Positions 1 to 10,378 are shown, numbered from the stretch's first letter. The stretch: DNA of 64,000 nt from Candidatus Methylophosphatis roskildensis (GCA_016708905.1 JADJEV010000003.1:620001-684000); one strand, 5' to 3'. Translations and numbers: made by a program. The notes: generated by a model not told the origin, from the sequence alone.

Positions 1-1
1 A

Positions 2-1270
2 GACACATTCGGCGGTGTAATGCTCGCCCGCGTGATGGGCGACTTGTGCTGGGCGCAGTTCGTACAGCCGTTGATTGGGTGTCTCGAAGAAGCGCAAAGC
101 GATTTCCTGAAGGAAGCCGCTACAAAATCACTACTCGCCATTGGCGAGCCAGCGCGCGATGCGCTGATCGCTCAGTGGGATACGCTGGATCGCTCGCAAC
201 GTATATATGGCGGTTCAGTCATCACGGCGGTCGGCGGGGCAGCGGTAGCGCAGTTCGCGCTGAGCCGAAAAGGCGAGTTGCTGCACGATGATGTCGAAGA
301 GTGGTGCGCGTTCATGCTGGCTTCACCGGATCCCCGCATGATCGAGCAGCTTCGTCCAGAGTTGCGTCGTAACCAGGATCTCATCAACGAGACCTACTAT
401 CGTCTGTGCCGACTGCTGGATCAGGAAGGGCCCGAGCTTGCGGACTTGCGCACCGGCATCCTGCATCGAAGGGCGCAACTGATCCGGCGACTTGAAAGTT
501 TGGACCATGACGAGTTGTTCGAACCACGCACAACGCTGAGCTTGTCGCTGCGCTGTACATCCTGCAAGGACGTTAACCGGTATGAAGTAAGGCATCTGGT
601 CATTGGCGATACCGCTCAGCATCCATACCTGATCGCCGAGGAGTTTGCGTGTCTTTCCTGCGGCGAATTTGCCGACTTTGAATTCGAAGCGGAAGCCAAG
701 TTGGCTTTATTGGCAGAAACGATGCGGCTACGAATGGCCGCTGACTCAGGCGAAAAGCAAGATTCTGCCCTGATCTCGCGTATGGATGTTTTATCGTCGG
801 ATGGAACCCTTCAGCCTGCCCCGACTGCTTATGCCCAGCTGCGGGAAATAGTGGGCAACAACCCCGATGACTGGCTGTCCTGGTTTCGCATGGGCAATGT
901 CAACCTTGGAATTAATCGCCCCAAGGGTGCTTTAGGCTGCTTCCGCAAAGCCTATGCCATCAACCCGCGATCACCGGAAACGATTATCAATCTAGCCTCT
1001 ATCTTGAGCGAGACTGGCCAGGGCGATGAAGCCTTCGGCATACTAAACAACGCACTGAAAATCCGCACTCAGTGGCAAACCTTGTCTTCGTCGCCTGATG
1101 AAATAGGCAGCGATTTTGCGCAGTTGTTCAATAACCTTCGGCGCCTAAGCGGGCGAGGCGACATTCCTGCCTTGCATCCGGGATTTCTCGGTCAATCTTC
1201 CAAGATCGGACGCAATGATCCTTGCCCGTGCGGAAGTGGTCGCAAATTCAAGAAGTGTTGTATGAAGTAG
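2..1270 (+). CDS. HEAT/TPR protein with C-terminal SEC-C zinc motif (5' end outside window)
   Basis: The frame is open to the left edge, so the true start may lie outside; the first ATG is at 20 and gives 416 residues. Counting from that ATG, residues 1-130 are alpha-helical and repeat-like (HEAT-type). A zinc-ribbon-like segment with two CxxC pairs (CTSC and CLSC) follows near 180-215. A TPR-like segment lies near 285-350 (GNVNLGINRPKGALGCFRKA). The last 20 residues are a SEC-C motif (NDPCPCGSGRKFKKCC), known as the zinc-binding tail of SecA and of many unrelated proteins, where it is thought to mediate binding. The specific role is unknown. A second, unrelated SEC-C protein lies at 58017. 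The toxin-antitoxin pair follows 93 bases downstream on the same strand. Confidence 0.75.
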   Translation, partial: DTFGGVMLARVMGDLCWAQFVQPLIGCLEEAQSDFLKEAATKSLLAIGEPARDALIAQWDTLDRSQRIYGGSVITAVGGAAVAQFALSRKGELLHDDVEEWCAFMLASPDPRMIEQLRPELRRNQDLINETYYRLCRLLDQEGPELADLRTGILHRRAQLIRRLESLDHDELFEPRTTLSLSLRCTSCKDVNRYEVRHLVIGDTAQHPYLIAEEFACLSCGEFADFEFEAEAKLALLAETMRLRMAADSGEKQDSALISRMDVLSSDGTLQPAPTAYAQLREIVGNNPDDWLSWFRMGNVNLGINRPKGALGCFRKAYAINPRSPETIINLASILSETGQGDEAFGILNNALKIRTQWQTLSSSPDEIGSDFAQLFNNLRRLSGRGDIPALHPGFLGQSSKIGRNDPCPCGSGRKFKKCCMK

Positions 1271-1363
1271 GTGCCGGAAAGCTCAAGTCTTTCAATGCAT
1301 ACGTGGTTGCGGCCCTTGGCGCAAACGCGTACTATTTCAAGGCGTACACGTAAGGAGTCCCCT

Positions 1364-1642
1364 ATGCCCCGTGCCATCGTCGAAGACAACAGCCGTCTTG
1401 CCTTGCGCGTTCGCCCGGGCGACAAGGCGACGCTGATGCGCGCGGTGGCGCTCGAGCATACCGATATGACCGATTTTATTCTGCGACATGCCCTTGAGGC
1501 GGCGCGCAAGGTCATCGAACAGGCCGAGCACCTTACCCTGTCCGAGCGCGACAGCCTACGGGTGCTGGATATGCTGGATAACCCACCGGCGCCCAACGCC
1601 AAGCTCCTGGCGGCGACGCGCCGCCTGCCCAAGGGCGCATGA
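1364..1642 (+). CDS. tacA: TacA-type antitoxin (DUF1778, ribbon-helix-helix)
   Basis: A 92-residue protein starting at the ATG preceded by AAGGAG at 1352-1357; an in-frame GTG at 1271 has no comparable ribosome binding site. The N-terminal part (SRLALRVRPGDKATLMRAVA) fits the DNA-binding ribbon-helix-helix of DUF1778 antitoxins. A toxin-binding helical tail follows, with the typical LSERDSLRVLDMLDNPPAPN stretch. These antitoxins neutralise a GNAT toxin and repress their own operon. The stop overlaps the toxin start (ATGA), which indicates translational coupling. Family-level identification is secure; the operator was not resolved. Confidence 0.9.
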   Translation: MPRAIVEDNSRLALRVRPGDKATLMRAVALEHTDMTDFILRHALEAARKVIEQAEHLTLSERDSLRVLDMLDNPPAPNAKLLAATRRLPKGA

Positions 1643-2163
1643 GCCTGCCGGATTGGCGCGAAGCGCCGATCTCGAAGGCGCACGAGCGCGAGTCCTTCGA
1701 TTGTGGCGAGGCGGAACTGAACGAGTTCCTGCGGCGCCATGCGCGCCAGAGTCACGACAAAGGTGGCGCAAAAACCTTCGTCGCCACGCCCGTCGATGAC
1801 GGAAAACGTGTTCTGGGTTTCTACAGCCTCAGCCCGGCTTCCATCGACTATGCGCGCACGCCTGCATTGGTGAAGAAGGGGCTCGCCCGCTACGACGTGC
1901 CGGTGTTCCGTCTGGGACGCCTGGCCGTGGATCGGACGGTGCAGGGCCAGGGCCTGGGCGGACAACTACTGTTGGCGGCCGGTCGCCGCTGTCTCCTGGC
2001 GGCAGCCGAGGTTGGCGGGGTCGCCCTGTTGATCGACGCCAAGAATGAAAGGGTGGCCATCTGGTACGAGACCTATGGGGCGCTTCCTCTGCTGGATGCC
2101 GCGCGGTCGCTGGTGCTGCCGCTCACAACCATTGAAGCTGCCCTGAAAGCAGTCCGGCGTTAA
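1639..2163 (+). CDS. tacT: TacT-type GNAT toxin
   Basis: A 174-residue GNAT-fold acetyltransferase. It opens with SLPDWREAPISKAHERESFD, typical of TacT, where the FDCGEAELNEFL segment follows. The acetyl-CoA pyrophosphate-binding loop is visible as VQGQGLGGQLL, after the beta-4 strand LGRLAVD. Known TacT toxins acetylate the amino group of aminoacyl-tRNAs and so stop translation. Length and motif spacing match an intact family member. The start overlaps the tacA stop by four bases, so the two form a bicistronic operon. No truncation is visible. Confidence 0.9.
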   Translation: MSLPDWREAPISKAHERESFDCGEAELNEFLRRHARQSHDKGGAKTFVATPVDDGKRVLGFYSLSPASIDYARTPALVKKGLARYDVPVFRLGRLAVDRTVQGQGLGGQLLLAAGRRCLLAAAEVGGVALLIDAKNERVAIWYETYGALPLLDAARSLVLPLTTIEAALKAVRR

Positions 2164-2242
2164 TGACCAAGTAGCCGGACTTCTCTTGGGTGATTCGAAT
2201 GACCACCATGAGAATACGGGTGTCACGATGATAGATCGCTTT

Positions 2243-2572
2243 TGTCGAAGATCTCAATAACTGACAATAGGGCCGCAATTACTGACAATGGGAGCCACCA
2301 TCGGCGGCCGAGTTCGACGATTTGGTGGCTTGCCGCACTCTCACAGTCGAGGGATTGCAGGTCTTCGAATTCCTGTTCAGATCCCGCGGTCTTCACCGAC
2401 GGCTGCAACGCATTGTCAGATTATTCGGCCCAGATTGGCGAAATGTGGCTTCGATGCAACAAGCCAAGGAGCCGTATCAATTACCTCGAAACGCGCGCGA
2501 ATGCTGCAACTGCGCGCGATTCGCCATTGTCAGCGATTGCGGCCCTTTTGTCAGAAATTGGGATCTTCGACA
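2243..2572. mobile_element. Miniature inverted-repeat element 1 (TGT...ACA ends, TGACAAT repeats)
   Basis: The ends are imperfect inverted repeats of about 48 bases. Both begin TGTCGAAGATC and then carry two TGACAA(T/A) motifs spaced 21 bases apart, with GGGCCGCAAT between them. The 230-base interior has no convincing gene and reappears in inverse orientation at 38380-38709. No target duplication is visible (flanks GCTTT and TTTTA). The layout of TGT/ACA termini plus repeated internal boxes is known from Tn7/Tn5053-like and IS21-like transposons, so a non-autonomous derivative is likely; the parent is not in the window. Confidence 0.65.
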
Positions 2573-2650
2573 TTTTACGTTTGAGGCCAAGGCGATCAGT
2601 CGGATTTTGTTGAAATGGCGCGATCGTCGAATAGGTCAAGGAAGCGACAA

Positions 2651-3908
2651 ATGCGGTTCATCCATTGCGCGGATATCCACCTGGATAGCCCACTACGCGG
2701 GCTAGAGCGCTATGGGGGCGCCCCGGTGGAAGAAGTCAGGGGCGCAACCCGGCGTGCATTCGAGAACATGGTTCAGTACGCAATGCGCGAGCGGGTGGAC
2801 TTTGTTGTCATCGCCGGAGACCTCTATGACGGTGATTGGCCCGACTTCAATACCGGCCTTTTCTTTGCGAAGGGCATGGCGCAGCTCGGGGAATCGGGCA
2901 TTGCTGTATACGTAGTCCGCGGTAACCACGATGCCGCGAGCAAGCTGACTCGATCGCTTCCCTTGCCGAAGAACGTTCATTTGCTCCCGGAGAAGGCTCC
3001 GACGACGTTGACCGACGACAACCTCGGCCTGGCTGTCCACGGACAGAGCTTCGCGACGGCGGCGGTCCTCGAAGATCTGGCTGCCGGGTATCCGCAATCG
3101 GTGCACGGTTCCTTCAACCTGGGCGTGCTGCATACCTCGCTCAACGGCAGGCCTGTACACGACAACTACGCTCCGACAACCGAAGCGGTCTTGCGCTCCA
3201 AGGGGTACGACTACTGGGCGCTTGGGCATGTTCCACGCTCGGGAAATCGTCTCGCAAGACCCATGGGTGGTCTATCCCGGCAACATCCAAGGCCGGCATA
3301 TCCGGGAGCAAGGGGCAAAGGGCTGCGAACTGGTCACTGTCGAGGACGGCAGCATCACCACGGAGCCGGTGGCTCTCGATGTCTTGCGCTGGACCGAGCT
3401 GGCCATCGATGTGGCGGGAATGCCGGGCCTGGACGCGCTGTTCGATCGCGCCGCCGCCGGCGTTAGGACCGAGCTGGCACGGGCCGACGGCCGAATCCTC
3501 GGCTTGCGCATTCGCTTGCATGGCGCGGGCGCTGTGCATCGGGACGTATCCGCACGGCCGGGGTGATCGCCGAACAGCTTCGCGCCGTCGCGCTGGACGC
3601 CTCCGGTGGCAACGCCTGGCTGGAGAAAGTCGACTTGCGCGTTCGACCGTTGGTCGAGGTCGATCGCCTCGCCGCCGGAGACGATCCTGTCGCCCTTCTC
3701 GTCAGGGAGCTCAGGGGCTGGCGCAAGACGGGGAAAACTGACGTCGTTTGCCAACGATGCCTTGAAGGAACTTAGGCAGAAGCTTCCACCCGACTTGAGC
3801 GAAGACGACGTGTTGCGGCTCGACGCTCCGGATGTCCTCAGCGAGCTCCTGCAAGAGGCAGAAGGCGAGCTGTTGGCGCGCTTGGCCGGAGACAGGGGCT
3901 CGCTGTGA
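2651..3908 (+). pseudogene. YhaO/SbcD-like metallophosphoesterase, frameshifted
   Basis: Starts at ATG 2651 behind AAGGAAG. The first 195 residues carry the calcineurin-type phosphoesterase motifs of the SbcD/Mre11/YhaO exonuclease family: CADIHLDSP, AGDLYDGDW, GNHDAAS and GVLHTSLNG. The motif GHVHAREI is split by a one-base insertion near 3233 (GTTCCAC where GTTCAC is expected). Two more single-base changes follow, near 3555 (in CCGGGG) and near 3730. With the three shifts corrected, a continuous protein of about 418 residues ends at 3908, and its TGA overlaps the GTG of the downstream ATPase gene. YhaO/YhaN-type pairs are DNA-end-processing nuclease-ATPase complexes. The partner gene is also broken, which supports real decay, but homopolymer sequencing errors are an alternative. 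Confidence 0.8.
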
Positions 3909-5631
3909 AGTTTGCGCGTCTGTACCTGAAGGCGTTCGGACCCTTCCGGGACCGGGTCATCGAGCTGCCCACAGGCGCCGGTAAAGACCTCCATGTGATT
4001 TTCGGACCCAACGAGGCAGGCAAGTCGACGATCCTACGCGCGGTCACCGGCTTCCTGTTCGGAATTCCGGAGCGGACCGGGGACGCGTTTCTGCACGACT
4101 ACACGGCGCTACGGGTGGGCGCGACGCTGCTGCTCGCCGATGGAACGCGGATGTCTGCAACGCGTCGCAAGGCCCGCAAGGCGACCCTGTTTGCAATTGA
4201 CGAGACCACCGGCGCCGAAATCACGGATCGGCCTTTGCCGGACAGCACGGCTGTCGATCTGGTTGGCGGGCTCGATTTGGCCCTCTATCAAAATCTCTTT
4301 GGATTGGACTTGAAGGGCTTGGTCGAAGGAAGCGACGAGCTGCTACGTGGAGAAGGGGAGGTGGGACGCAGTTTGTTTCAGGCCGCGGCCGGCCTGGCGA
4401 GCTTGCGCACCGTCATTGCCGACCTGGATGAGGAGGCGGCCGCCACATTCAAGGCTCGGGGCACGACCGGGCGCCTGAATCGTGCGTTGAACGAGTTCGA
4501 CGAACAGAGGCGGGTTCTCAAGGACGCGACGGTCCGCACCTACGTCTGGGAAACGGCGGAGCGCGAGCACCGTCAGGCCGAGCTGAAGCACGCCCAGCTT
4601 CGAGAGGCTCTGAGGGGCAAGCGTTCTGGGCAGCAACGTCTGCAGCGCATCCGCGCAAACCTGCCTTTGCTTGCCGAGCGAGTGGCCAAGCAAGAGGAAG
4701 CGGAGAGTCTTTCGCACATCCCGTCGTTGCCGCCTGAGACGGCACAGCTGCGTGTGGCGGCACAGGAATGTTTTCGCAGCGCTGAGGAAGCGAGGCGCGT
4801 GGCTGATTCTCGACTGGCACAGCTCAATGCCGACGCAGCGGCCCTGGTCGTCCGTGATGGCGTTCTGGAGCAGGCAAGCGCCATCGAAATGGTGTTTCAT
4901 GCGATTGACGGCTGTCGCGCAGCGCGCGACTCCCTGCCGCGACTGGTGCGCGAACGTGCCGAATTGTCGGCGAGGATTCGGAAGCTGCTGGCGGAGATCG
5001 GCTCGTCGTGCGAGGTCTCGCAATCTGCCGAGCTACTCCCGCCGGAAACGCTGGTCGCCCGCGTCCAGTCTCTCGTTGACGAGCACGGGCGCCTTGCGGA
5101 CCGTGAAGAGCAGCTTGAAACACAGATTCGTACCAAGACGGCGGCGATCGAGCGCTTGAAGGATCGGCTCGCCTCGCTGCCCGAGTCCGTAAGGGTCGAC
5201 GAGTTGGAGACGTCTGCTGCGAGCGTCGCCAACCTGGCTGATCTGGAGACCCGAAGGCGAAAGCTCGATGGTGACATCGCCGACGAGGAGGGAAGGTTGC
5301 AGCGAGAGGCAGCGGCACTGTGGTCTGGTTCGCTGTCGGAGCTCGTGGTGCTCACCGTCCCGCTGCCCGGAATGGCAGGATCGTTTGAGAACGAGTTCGC
5401 CACGCTCGCGCAAGACGAGCGCTTGGTGTCGGAGAAGGACGCGACGCTCTCCCGTGATCTCGAAGACCGTCGCCGCGAACTCAAGGTGTTGGCGGCCACG
5501 GGCGAGGTGGTTACGCAAGCGGAGGTTGCCGCGGCGCGAACCGAACGCGACGGCAAGTGGACCGACTTGCGCCGCATCCACTTTGACGGCGTGTCTCAGG
5601 CAGCGTCGAAGGACGCCGAGGGGACACCTAA
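3905..5631 (+). pseudogene. YhaN/SbcC-like AAA ATPase, 5' part (interrupted by IS)
   Basis: Begins at GTG 3905 inside the stop of the nuclease gene (GTGA). The N-terminus FARLYLKAFGPFRDRVIELP and the Walker A GPNEAGKST (near residues 35-45) are typical of YhaN/SbcC-type ATPases that pair with a SbcD/YhaO nuclease. Long coiled-coil arms follow. The frame is intact up to 5631, where an IS1634-type element is inserted. The 3' part resumes at 7578 with the duplicated CTAA. Joining the two parts without the IS and one duplicate gives an uninterrupted 1172-residue protein, the expected size for the family. The gene is therefore a recent insertion mutant rather than an ancient relic. Confidence 0.9.
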
Positions 5632-7577
5632 GCCGAACTTTGACCCCCTGATCCGGCCGTAGCCCAGTATTGATGCGGGTTTCGGCCTTTTTATGGCCTC
5701 GATATGTACCCATGTAATATAGGCAGATTGTGTTGATTTTTGCCACTGAATCGGTTATATTCGATGTCCATGTATATCGAGTCAGTCCCCAACCGCAACT
5801 CGCCCCCGCGGTCCTGCTTCGCGAGTCGTACCGAGACGACGGCAAGGTGCGCAAGCGCACCCTGGCCAACCTGTCCTGCCTGTCCGCCGATGTGATCGAG
5901 GGCCTGAAGGTTTTGCTGCGCGGCGGTGTCGCCGTGCCCAGTGCCGAGTCGGTCTTCAGCGTCGAGCGCAGCCTGCCCCACGGCCATGTCGCGGCGGTGC
6001 TCGGCGCCGCCCGTGGCTCGGGTTCGAGCGTGTGGTTCGCTTCGGCCCCGCAGGACCTGCAGCCGGTGTTGCAGGCCATGTTGGTGGCGCGTGTGCTCGA
6101 GCCGGCCTCCAAGCTGGCCACGCACCGCATGCTGCAGGAGGACACGGCCACCTCGTCGCTGGGGCGGGTGCTGGGGTGGGCCAATGCAGCGCCGATGACT
6201 TGTACCGGGCGCTGGACTGGTTGCACGACGCTCAAGGGGACATTGAGCGGCGGCTGGCGCGCCAGCATCTGCGGGGCAGCACCCTGGTGCTGTACGACCT
6301 CACCTCGACCTGGCTGACTGGGCGTTGTTGCGAGCTGGCCGCGCGTGGGCATTCGCGCGATGGCAAGCGCGACGATCCACAGATCGTCTTCGGGCTGGTG
6401 TGCACGGCCGAAGGTTGTCCGATCTCGGTGGAGGTGTTCAAGGGCAACACGGCCGACCCGGCCACGGTGGCGGCTCAGGTGACCAAGCTCAAGGAGCGCT
6501 TCGGCATCGAGCGCATCGCCTGGGTGGGGGACCGGGGCATGCTGACTTCGGCTCGCATCGAGCAGGTGCTCAAGCCCCAGGGCATGGACTGGGTCAGCAG
6601 CTTGCGCGCGCCGCAGATCGCGCAGCTTGCCGCCGAGCATGGGCCGTTTCAGCCCTCGCTGTTTGACGAGCGCAATCTGCTGGAACTCACGAGCCAGCAC
6701 TTCCCCGATGAGCGGCTGGTGGTGTGCCGCAACCCCTTGCTGGCCGAGGAGCGTGCGCGCAAGCGCCTGGAACTGCTGGCAGCCACCGAGGCCGATCTGG
6801 CCAAGATTGCCGCGGCCACGCAGCGCGCGCGCAACCCGCTGCGTGGCGAGCAGGCCATTGCGCTGCGCGTGGGGCGCGTCATCGGGCGCTTCCACATGGC
6901 CAAGCATTTGGCGCTGACGATCACCGACACGACCCTGGCCTGGGCCCGCAGGCACGAGGCCATCGCCGCCGAGGCCGCGCTGGACGGGCTGTACGTGATT
7001 CGCACCAGCCTGCCCAAGGACAAGCTCGATGCGCCCGATGCAGTGGCCGCCTACAAGAGTCTGGCCCAGGTGGAGCGGGCCTTCCGTTCGATGAAGACGG
7101 TGGACCTGAACGTGCGCCCGGTCTTCCACTACAGCGAGCAGCGCGTACGCGCGCATGTGTTCCTGTGCATGCTGGCGTACTACGTCGAGTGGCACATGCG
7201 CGCGCGCCTGAAGCCCATGCTGTTCGACGACGAATACCTCGACGAGGCCAGCGCCAGCCGCGCCTCACCCGTGATCAAGGCCGTTCGATCCAAGCAGGCC
7301 AAGGCCAAGGACGCGAGCAAACTCGCCGAAGATGGACTGCCTTTGCACAGCTTCAGGACACTGCTCAAGGACCTGGGCACCTTGACCTACAACATCACCC
7401 ACACCGCGCTCAACCCCGAGGCCAAGATCACCCTCACGACTCGCCCCACGCCGATACAGGCCAAAGCCTTCAAACTGCTCGGGCTCAATCCCGCCTGTAC
7501 CCAGTAGGCAAACCCCGCAGATCGATAAAGATTAATGCGGACGCGGTGTTACGTTCAGGGGGCTGTCAAAGTTCGGC
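5632..7577 (+). mobile_element. IS1634-family insertion sequence
   Basis: A 1946-bp element with inverted ends: GCCGAACTTTGAC on the left and GTCAAAGTTCGGC on the right. It is flanked by a direct CTAA duplication (5628-5631 and 7578-7581). It carries one transposase gene and splits the YhaN-like ATPase gene. It differs from the two IS1634-type elements at 23658 and 27279, which end in CCCGACTTTGACA. Confidence 0.88.
5770..7507 (+). pseudogene. IS1634-family transposase, two frameshifts
   Basis: The N-terminus MYIESVPNRNSPP begins at ATG 5770 in one frame and continues as AVLLRESYRDDGKVRKRTLA in another; one base is missing near 5812. A second single-base loss near 6190 separates LGRVLGWANA from ADDLYRALDWLHDAQ. 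The remainder is a full DDE transposase of the IS4/IS1634 group: TLVLYDLTSTWL, KGNTADPATV, WVGDRGMLT and a YKSLAQVERAFRSMK segment containing the catalytic glutamate. Without the two indels the length would be about 580 residues, normal for the family. As written it cannot make active enzyme. Confidence 0.85.
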
Positions 7578-9373
7578 CTAAGCATGAAGTTGCGGCCGCG
7601 TTCGAGGCGGCGATTCGCGAAGCTGACCGTTTGGGCGACCTGCTCCGGGCTGATACCGAGCGCGCCACGAACTTGGAGGCAACGCGACAGCGGATCGTCG
7701 ACATGCAGGCCGAGACGCAGCGAAACGAGGAAAAGCGCCATCTGCTTGCCCGCAGGCGTCTGGACCTGCAAAACCGGTGGGGAACTCTGGTCGCGCCTCT
7801 TCGTCGGTCGGACCTTTCGCCGGCTGCCTTGCGGGAATGGTTGTCCCGTCACCAGCGAGTGGTCGAGCGACACGGGAATCTGGAGAGCCTGCGAACCGAG
7901 CGGACGTCGGTTGACGGCGATATCAACGGAGCCCGCAACCTGCTGGATACGGCGCTTCTGGCCTGTGGGCTGGCGGCCTCGACCGCCAACGAGTCCGCCA
8001 CTGCCATGCTCGCGCGCGCCCAACAAGCGATCAATACGGCCCGGAAGGCGAGGACCGATCGCGAATCGGTCTCCGAGCAGATTCAAGCCGGGACGGCCGA
8101 GCTTCGTGACTTGCAGAAACAGCACCAACAGATCGCGGCGAAGCTCGCCGAGTGGAAGCGCAAGTGGGCCGAAACCGCTGAAGGCCTTCGCCTGACAACC
8201 GACGCACTACCCGCTGAAGCCAGGACGAGGTTGGACCAGTTCTCCCGGCTGTCCGCCGCGCTGGAGGAACTTCGCAAGGTCGATGCAGATGCAAGCGAGC
8301 ATCGGTCCGCAGTAACGGGATTTGAGGCAAAGGTTACCGATATCGCCCGGGCGGTCACCGAACCCTTGGAGGCCGCGGCTTCGGACACCGTCGGTGAGCG
8401 CCTTTACGGTGCGCTGGCCGACGCACGCTGTAAAGATGCGAAGCGGCAGCAAATGGCCAACGACATCGAACGCGAGACGCTGGCAATCTCGGAGGCGGAC
8501 GTCGCTGCGGAGCAAGCGAGGAGTGCGCTGGACGCGCTTGTGCGAAAGGCCGGCTGCGAGACGGCGGAGGAACTGCCTGAGATCGAAATCAAGGCGACAC
8601 GAAAGCAAACTCTGCAGCAACGACTAAGCGAGATAGACGAACAACTCGTACAGCAAAACGCGCGAGCAGTCGGCGAGGTGCTACTGGAGGCCGGCGCACT
8701 AACGCTGGATGGCGTGACCCGCCAGATTTCAGACGGCGAGACTGAGATTGAAGACCTGGAGCGCCAAGTCGAAGCCGCGCAAGGTGCCGTGTTCAGCGCG
8801 AAGCAGCGTCTCGACGCGATCGATGGAGGAACGGCCGCCGCGGATGCGCAACAGGCTACGCGGTCACTCGCAGCGCGCATCGCGAAGGAGGCACGCACCT
8901 ATGCCCGGGTCCGGCTGGCGAGCGCCGTGCTGAACCGGGTCGTACAACTCTATCGGGAACAGCATCAAGGCCCGCTCTTGAACCGTGCGGCCGAGGTCTT
9001 CGCCCGCATCACCCTGGGCAGCTTCGCGGGGCTCACAGTGGACTATGAAGATGATCGCCAGGTATTACTCGGCGTGCGGCCGGACGCTGTACGCGTTCCC
9101 GTCGCGGGGATGAGCCAGGGATCGCGCGACCAGTTGTTCCTCTCGCTGAGGCTCGCGGCCATCGAGCAGCACATTGAGGGGCGGGGTCCGTTCCCTGTCA
9201 TCGTCGATGACCTGCTTGTTCAGTTCGATGACGATCGGGCCGTGGCGACCCTCGAGGCGCTCAGCGAGTTGAGTGCCAAGACACAGGTGCTCTTCTTCAC
9301 GCATCACAAGCATCTGGTTGATCTCGCAGAGGCATCGAAGCTTGGCACAGCGATCTCAGTGCAAAGCCTCTAA
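7578..9373 (+). pseudogene. YhaN/SbcC-like AAA ATPase, 3' part
   Basis: This is the continuation of the gene started at 3905, in frame after precise removal of the IS (PKHEVAAAFEAAIREADRL). It contains the returning coiled coil. The C-terminal ATPase half has the ABC signature-like GMSQGSRDQLFLSLRLAA, the Walker B strand VIVDDLLVQFDDDRA and a following FFTHHKHLV histidine switch. These catalytic elements look intact. No independent start with a ribosome binding site was found, so this half is probably not expressed on its own. Confidence 0.9.
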
Positions 9374-9460
9374 GGAGAATCGCATCGATGCAGCCTTTCA
9401 TGGGGCGACGCGCTTCAGCGCGGCGCCAGTGTTCTGACTCCCTGTGGCGAGGCGATAGCC

Positions 9461-9772
9461 ATGGCACTTCTCGATGAAATCCTGGCGTGGACCGAGGCGA
9501 GTTTGACACCTTGGCAACGGGACGCGACGCGGCGCCTGTTCCAGGAACAACAGGGTCTATCTCCGTAGGACTATGACGACTTGTACGCGTTGCTGAAGTC
9601 CGCACACGGCCCGCCGGACCCCGCAAACCGAACGGCCGTTTCTCTGGCTGCGGCTCCTCTACCTGCACGTGCAGTTGGAGCCGCTGGCGTAATTCTCAAA
9701 GCAATGCGTGAGCGGAAACACGTGAATCGGATCGCGGCCAATCAGGTTCTGCAATTTGCGCCGAACGGGGGT
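9461..9772 (+). pseudogene. AAA-family ATPase N-terminal remnant
   Basis: From ATG 9461 the frame encodes LLDEILAWTEASLTPWQRDA. It meets an amber stop at 9566-9568 and continues in the same frame with DYDDLYALLKSAHGPPDPAN and VILKAMRERKHVNRI up to LQFAPNG near 9770. I recognise this as the conserved lead-in of a family of large SMC-like ATP-binding proteins; it normally stands just before the Walker A loop. The ATPase core is absent because the similarity stops right before it. It lies directly behind the YhaN-like gene and in front of a Tn3 relic, so a deletion probably joined the two. Confidence 0.55.
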
Positions 9773-9938
9773 AATGGCACATTCGTGCAGAAAGTAGCGC
9801 TAAGGACATCTCGTAAATTCAGTAGGTTACGCCGCGCGAATTCTGTAACTGACTGAGTTTTCGAGATATCCAGCTTTTCCCTTCTACAGAGGGTTTCTTG
9901 ACGCCATACTCGGTCTGATCCGATCGAGGGAGTCCGTC

Positions 9939-10237
9939 ATGCAAGGTTGGCGTCTGGGCTTCTGGGAATCGAGACGATTCCACCATGGCTGGGCGAATTC
10001 GAAGTCGATCAGTTCTTTCGCCTCAGCCCGGCGGAGATAGCGACGGTCAAGAGGCTCCGCGGAAGCGATATGCCGCTTGGCTTGGGATTGCATATCGGGT
10101 TCCTGCGCATGAGCGGTCGCGTGCTGAACTCCACCGAACTCATCCACTGGCGCATCTTGGCATTTCTGGGCGCCCAGTTTCAGATCCCGGCACCGCGTGT
10201 GGTCTCCCTGCGGGCGCTGTATCCCAGATGGTGGACA
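9939..10237 (+). pseudogene. Tn3-family transposase N-terminal remnant (DUF4158)
   Basis: ATG 9939 opens with MQGWRLGFWESRRF. After a frame change the text continues WLGEFEVDQFFRLSPAEIA and LGLGLHIGFLRMSGRVL, characteristic of the N-terminal DUF4158 domain of Tn3-family transposases. Similarity ends near 10237 at SLRALYPR. The next 25 bases (10238-10262) recur inverted at 38766-38790. The catalytic DDE part and the terminal repeats of the transposon are absent. Confidence 0.7.
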
Positions 10238-10349
10238 GGGGAGCGCGCCAAAGTGGGAGCTACGCAGCTCGCCTGAGTAGGTACGCATCAAGCCAGGGGT
10301 CAGCCTCCGGCTTGGGTGCGCTCCCCGTTCCTTCAATTGAAATTTTGCC

Positions 10350-10378
10350 TTGAACCCTCCTCTTGGCTAGCGTATTAT
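10350..10378 (+). promoter_or_regulatory. Sigma-70-type promoter of the mbcA-res operon
   Basis: TTGAAC at 10350-10355 and TATTAT at 10373-10378 are separated by exactly 17 bases, a near-consensus housekeeping promoter, 20 bases ahead of the antitoxin ATG at 10399. Confidence 0.7.

Noticed and set aside
2243..2572. Miniature elements as ends of a CRISPR-associated or Tn7-type transposon
   Set aside because: The box layout fits, but there is no CRISPR array, no Cas gene and no TnsABC-type gene in the window; only the end similarity was kept as a finding.
2242..2613. Open frame inside miniature element 1 that recurs in element 2 (MSKI(S/K)ITDNRA...)
   Set aside because: It begins in the terminal repeat, and the differences between copies do not favour any one frame; not treated as a gene.
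5033..7195. Very long open frame on the minus strand across the YhaN-like gene and IS1634 element
   Set aside because: It crosses the IS boundary and is the antisense of two recognised genes; GC-rich third positions keep such frames open.
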